Below, in pieces: positions 32,963 to 34,213 of a stretch of 34,213 nucleotides of DNA. Every line of letters starts with the position of its first letter. Position 1 is the stretch's first letter. The notes under the pieces were generated by a model. That model was not told the origin of the DNA. It saw only the letters and a program-made list of their open reading frames with translations, and ran no database searches. The DNA lies in the NCBI GenBank assembly GCA_021162205.1, contig JAGGZE010000017.1, positions 1 through 34,213 on the forward strand, read 5' to 3'. This stretch comes from a bacterium. Its GTDB lineage: Bacteria; UBP14; UBA6098; B30-G16. Both the position numbers and the translations under genes were made by a program.

Positions 32963-34153
32963 ATGGAAAACCGATATATCGATTATACAAAATGGAAAAT
33001 GAGAAAAAATAATAATTCAAAAGAAAAGTTCGGATATCAAACGGATAAACCTATCGAGCGAGTGATTTTGTTCGGTCTTATTCTTCCAACAAACGATATT
33101 CGAACAGTCGAGGAGGATATCGAGGAGCTTGCACTTCTTGTGAAAACCGCTGGCGGTATCGTTGTCGGGAAAATGATGCAGAAAAAAGATAAACCCGATT
33201 CTGCATATTTTATCGGTAAAGGCAAGGTTATCGAACTCAAAGAATTGGTTCAGCAAACCGATTCTCACACTGTAATCTGCGATGACGAACTTCGTCCCGC
33301 GCAAATCCGCAATATCTCGAAAATTCTCGGCGAGGATATTAAAATTCTCGATAGAAGTGGGCTTATACTCGATATATTCGTCACGCATGCGAGAACACTC
33401 GAGTCGAAAATTCAGGTCGAACTCGCTCAACTCGAATACTTGCTGCCGAGACTTTCCGGGATGTGGAAACATCTCGAACGGCAATATGGAGCAATCGGAG
33501 TGCGTGGTCCCGGTGAAAAACAGCTCGAAAAAGACAAACGAGTGATAAACCGTCAAATTTCCACGCTGAAAAAGAAACTCGATAATATCGAGCGTGAACG
33601 AAAAATTCAACGGAAACGACGAACTAATCTATTTCGTGTGGCGCTTGTCGGATACACTAATGCCGGGAAATCATCACTGCTCAATAGTTTAACTAATGCG
33701 GGTGTTTTAGTCGAAAATAAGCTTTTTGCTACACTCGATGCCACAACCCGCAGATTTAGCAATGGCAATGTGAAAGTTCTAATCACCGATACTGTCGGGT
33801 TTATAAAGAAACTTCCGCACAATTTGATAAAATCTTTCCGAAGCACGCTTGCAGAATCGAGAGAAGCAAATCTTTTGACTATCGTTGCCGATGGTTCACA
33901 TCCTGCGATAGAGGAACATATAAAAATTGTCGATAGCGAACTTAACGAGATAAATGCATCTGAAAATCGTGTCCTTATAGTGAATAAAATCGACTTGATT
34001 TCGAAGGAACGGTTGGCTCAAATAAGAAGAATATTTCCCGATGCATATTTTACATCGACTGTCGATGGCGCAGGAATCGAATCATTGAAATCATTTATTT
34101 TCGAGGAATGCGAAAAAAATAGTAACGATAATTCTGTCGGGTTTAATATTTGA
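32963..34153 (+). CDS. hflX: GTPase HflX
   Basis: This 396-residue ribosome-associated GTPase has the HflX N-terminal domain (about 25-210; GKGKVIELKELV, DDELRPAQIRNI, RSGLILDIFVTHARTLESK, GVRGPGEKQLEKDKR) and a coiled stretch near 190-220. The GTPase domain has P-loop GYTNAGKSSLLN near 230-241, ATLDATTR, DTVGFIKKLPH and NKID. HflX splits stalled or heat-damaged 70S ribosomes. The gene begins 6 bp after the TPR gene without a strong ribosome binding site. An in-frame ATG at 33000 is an alternative start. Confidence 0.95.
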   Translation: MENRYIDYTKWKMRKNNNSKEKFGYQTDKPIERVILFGLILPTNDIRTVEEDIEELALLVKTAGGIVVGKMMQKKDKPDSAYFIGKGKVIELKELVQQTDSHTVICDDELRPAQIRNISKILGEDIKILDRSGLILDIFVTHARTLESKIQVELAQLEYLLPRLSGMWKHLERQYGAIGVRGPGEKQLEKDKRVINRQISTLKKKLDNIERERKIQRKRRTNLFRVALVGYTNAGKSSLLNSLTNAGVLVENKLFATLDATTRRFSNGNVKVLITDTVGFIKKLPHNLIKSFRSTLAESREANLLTIVADGSHPAIEEHIKIVDSELNEINASENRVLIVNKIDLISKERLAQIRRIFPDAYFTSTVDGAGIESLKSFIFEECEKNSNDNSVGFNI

Positions 34154-34213
34154 TAGCGATGCATCGATTCTTCCGTTTTTTATCGCTAATAGATTATTTC
34201 GTCACTCCTAGGA

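Noticed and set aside
33017-33610. Minus-strand frame of 197 codons
   Set aside because: Antisense to the N-terminal domain of hflX.

Overview
The window is AT-rich (roughly 37% GC by eye), bacterial, densely coded, and contains no rRNA, phage or transposase gene. Several features suggest an uncultivated, probably anaerobic, Gram-negative bacterium of the FCB/WOR-3 type of lineage. Two large exported proteins carry a C-terminal sorting domain of the type IX secretion kind (PNPF motif). There is also an indolepyruvate:ferredoxin oxidoreductase alpha subunit, a GH57 glucanotransferase and a DUF6754 membrane protein cluster. The lineage is an inference from these families; no marker gene in the window settles it. 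The standard code is used (TAA, TAG and TGA all end genes).

Layout. 1-2.8 kb: tRNA-Leu with a good promoter, a two-gene membrane unit (ABC-2-type permease, GtrA-like) and a solitary GcvH-like protein. 2.8-5.15 kb: an accessory patch with a long imperfect hairpin, ten 21-bp units with self-complementary cores, a signal peptidase I and three small membrane genes, of which one has an in-frame TAG and one a frameshift. This patch lacks the CGA/TCGA signature of the rest. 5.4-9.7 kb: GH57 enzyme (minus), PAP2 phosphatase, secreted sorting-domain protein. 9.7-12.1 kb: mnmE, initiator tRNA and frr. 12.3-20.4 kb: a tight plus-strand run of a KOW-like protein, a large DUF6754 protein, three multi-pass membrane proteins, an exported protein and a class-V aminotransferase/cysteine desulfurase-like enzyme. 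20.5-25 kb: iorA and a heparinase II/III-like exported protein. 25.3-28.9 kb: an NlpC/P60 lipoprotein and a large DNRLRE/L-type-lectin protein. 29-34.2 kb: two tRNA-Ser genes, a PLP aminotransferase, a DUF559 cassette between direct repeats, a TPR protein and hflX.

The most striking thing is a family of about ten small modular structured repeats. Each has an outer stem (type GTGCAAC...GTTGCAC) enclosing one or two variable hairpins, then an A-rich linker and a distal hairpin (type CACCC-GAA-GGGTG). Stem sequences change between copies while pairing is kept. Most copies lie in convergent gaps or just 3' of a gene, placed so that on the strand of the neighbouring gene the distal hairpin plus T-run reads as an intrinsic terminator. 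Twice the stop codon itself lies in or at the edge of that stem (mnmE and the GH57 gene). One copy sits in frame inside a secreted protein gene, in the orientation that would not terminate its host, and adds about 31 residues to the sorting domain. This looks like a self-spreading, protein-compatible terminator element, comparable in principle to REP/BIME and Rickettsia palindromic elements.

The second candidate for an undescribed system is the DUF6754 cluster. Five co-directional genes with short gaps would encode a membrane complex with one large domain outside the membrane and a soluble KOW-like partner. No function can be read from sequence alone.
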